Source of the DNA: Bacillota bacterium
Lineage (GTDB): Bacteria > Bacillota > Clostridia > Lachnospirales > Cellulosilyticaceae
Direction: 5' to 3'
Assembly: GCA_023436395.1 (NCBI GenBank)
Contig: JAEZJJ010000027.1
Span: 1 to 61,822, forward strand
Length of the DNA: 61,822 nucleotides
The translations under genes were made by a program, and so were the position numbers. The notes beneath the pieces are model-generated. The model was given only the letters and a program-made list of their open reading frames with translations, had not been told where the DNA came from and did not search any database. The first letter of the stretch is position 1; each line of letters opens with the position of its first letter. Shown here piece by piece: positions 61,822-61,822 of this stretch.

Positions 61822-61822
61822 T

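Noticed and set aside
1..61822. CRISPR arrays, prophage, tRNA or rRNA genes
   Set aside because: No evenly spaced short repeats, integrase, capsid or tail genes, or tRNA/rRNA signature sequences were found on reading.

Overview
The window reads as AT-rich chromosomal DNA from an anaerobic, low-GC Gram-positive bacterium. I infer a Clostridia/Lachnospirales member, perhaps Cellulosilyticum-like. The inference rests on strong AGGAGG ribosome binding sites, many lipoprotein-type ABC binding proteins, a fused SecDF, an S-box (SAM-I) riboswitch, copper-amine-oxidase-type stalk domains on exported proteins, and the absence of outer-membrane genes. No rRNA, tRNA, CRISPR array, prophage or transposase gene was seen. 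The two ends carry inverted copies of one ~95-bp non-coding repeat, so the window may be a contig that broke at repeats.

Layout. 0.3-3.2 kb: a PadR/DUF1700/DUF4097 envelope-stress-like operon and an AP2/HNH-like protein. 3.3-5.3 kb: transketolase. 5.6-11.4 kb: an M16C lipoprotein peptidase, a small membrane protein and SecDF. 11.5-14.7 kb: a Dabb protein, a cluster of DnaA boxes and a polar amino-acid ABC importer. 14.9-19.8 kb: LytTR/DUF3021, a membrane alpha/beta hydrolase, an AraC regulator, a flavin-binding split-barrel protein, a transglutaminase-like protein and a small protein with a cystatin-like motif.

19.9-40.9 kb is the most interesting region. A sigma-A-type promoter and a SAM-I riboswitch with its terminator precede two YezD-like small proteins, a MetNIQ importer, a nitrogenase-like set (NifH, NifX, NifB and a first NifD/NifK pair), an O-acetylhomoserine sulfhydrylase, a second NifD/NifK-like pair, an SsuABC/NrtABC-type importer, a P1B ATPase that has lost its nucleotide-binding domain, a DsbD/TauE-like membrane protein with a cupredoxin, a Cys-rich secreted protein, and a MetA whose residue 111 predicts acetyl-CoA use. 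Together these suggest a methionine/SAM-repressed system that reductively cleaves an organosulfur compound with a nitrogenase-like enzyme and puts the released thiol or sulfide onto O-acetylhomoserine. It resembles methylthio-alkane reductase (MarBHDK) systems but has two catalytic-type pairs and accessory parts I do not recognise as a described set.

41-61.5 kb is mostly housekeeping and accessory: a HAD phosphatase, a CapA-like protein, a tandem azlCD duplication whose second azlD is broken, a GHL10 glycosidase-like protein, an orphan PotD, a flavodoxin, a DUF3784 protein, a MarR/MATE operon with a clear palindromic operator, a MarR/nitroreductase/heterodimeric ABC exporter group, twin rhodaneses, a chemoreceptor and a class I aminotransferase. 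Protein and motif assignments come from reading sequence patterns; no database search was run.
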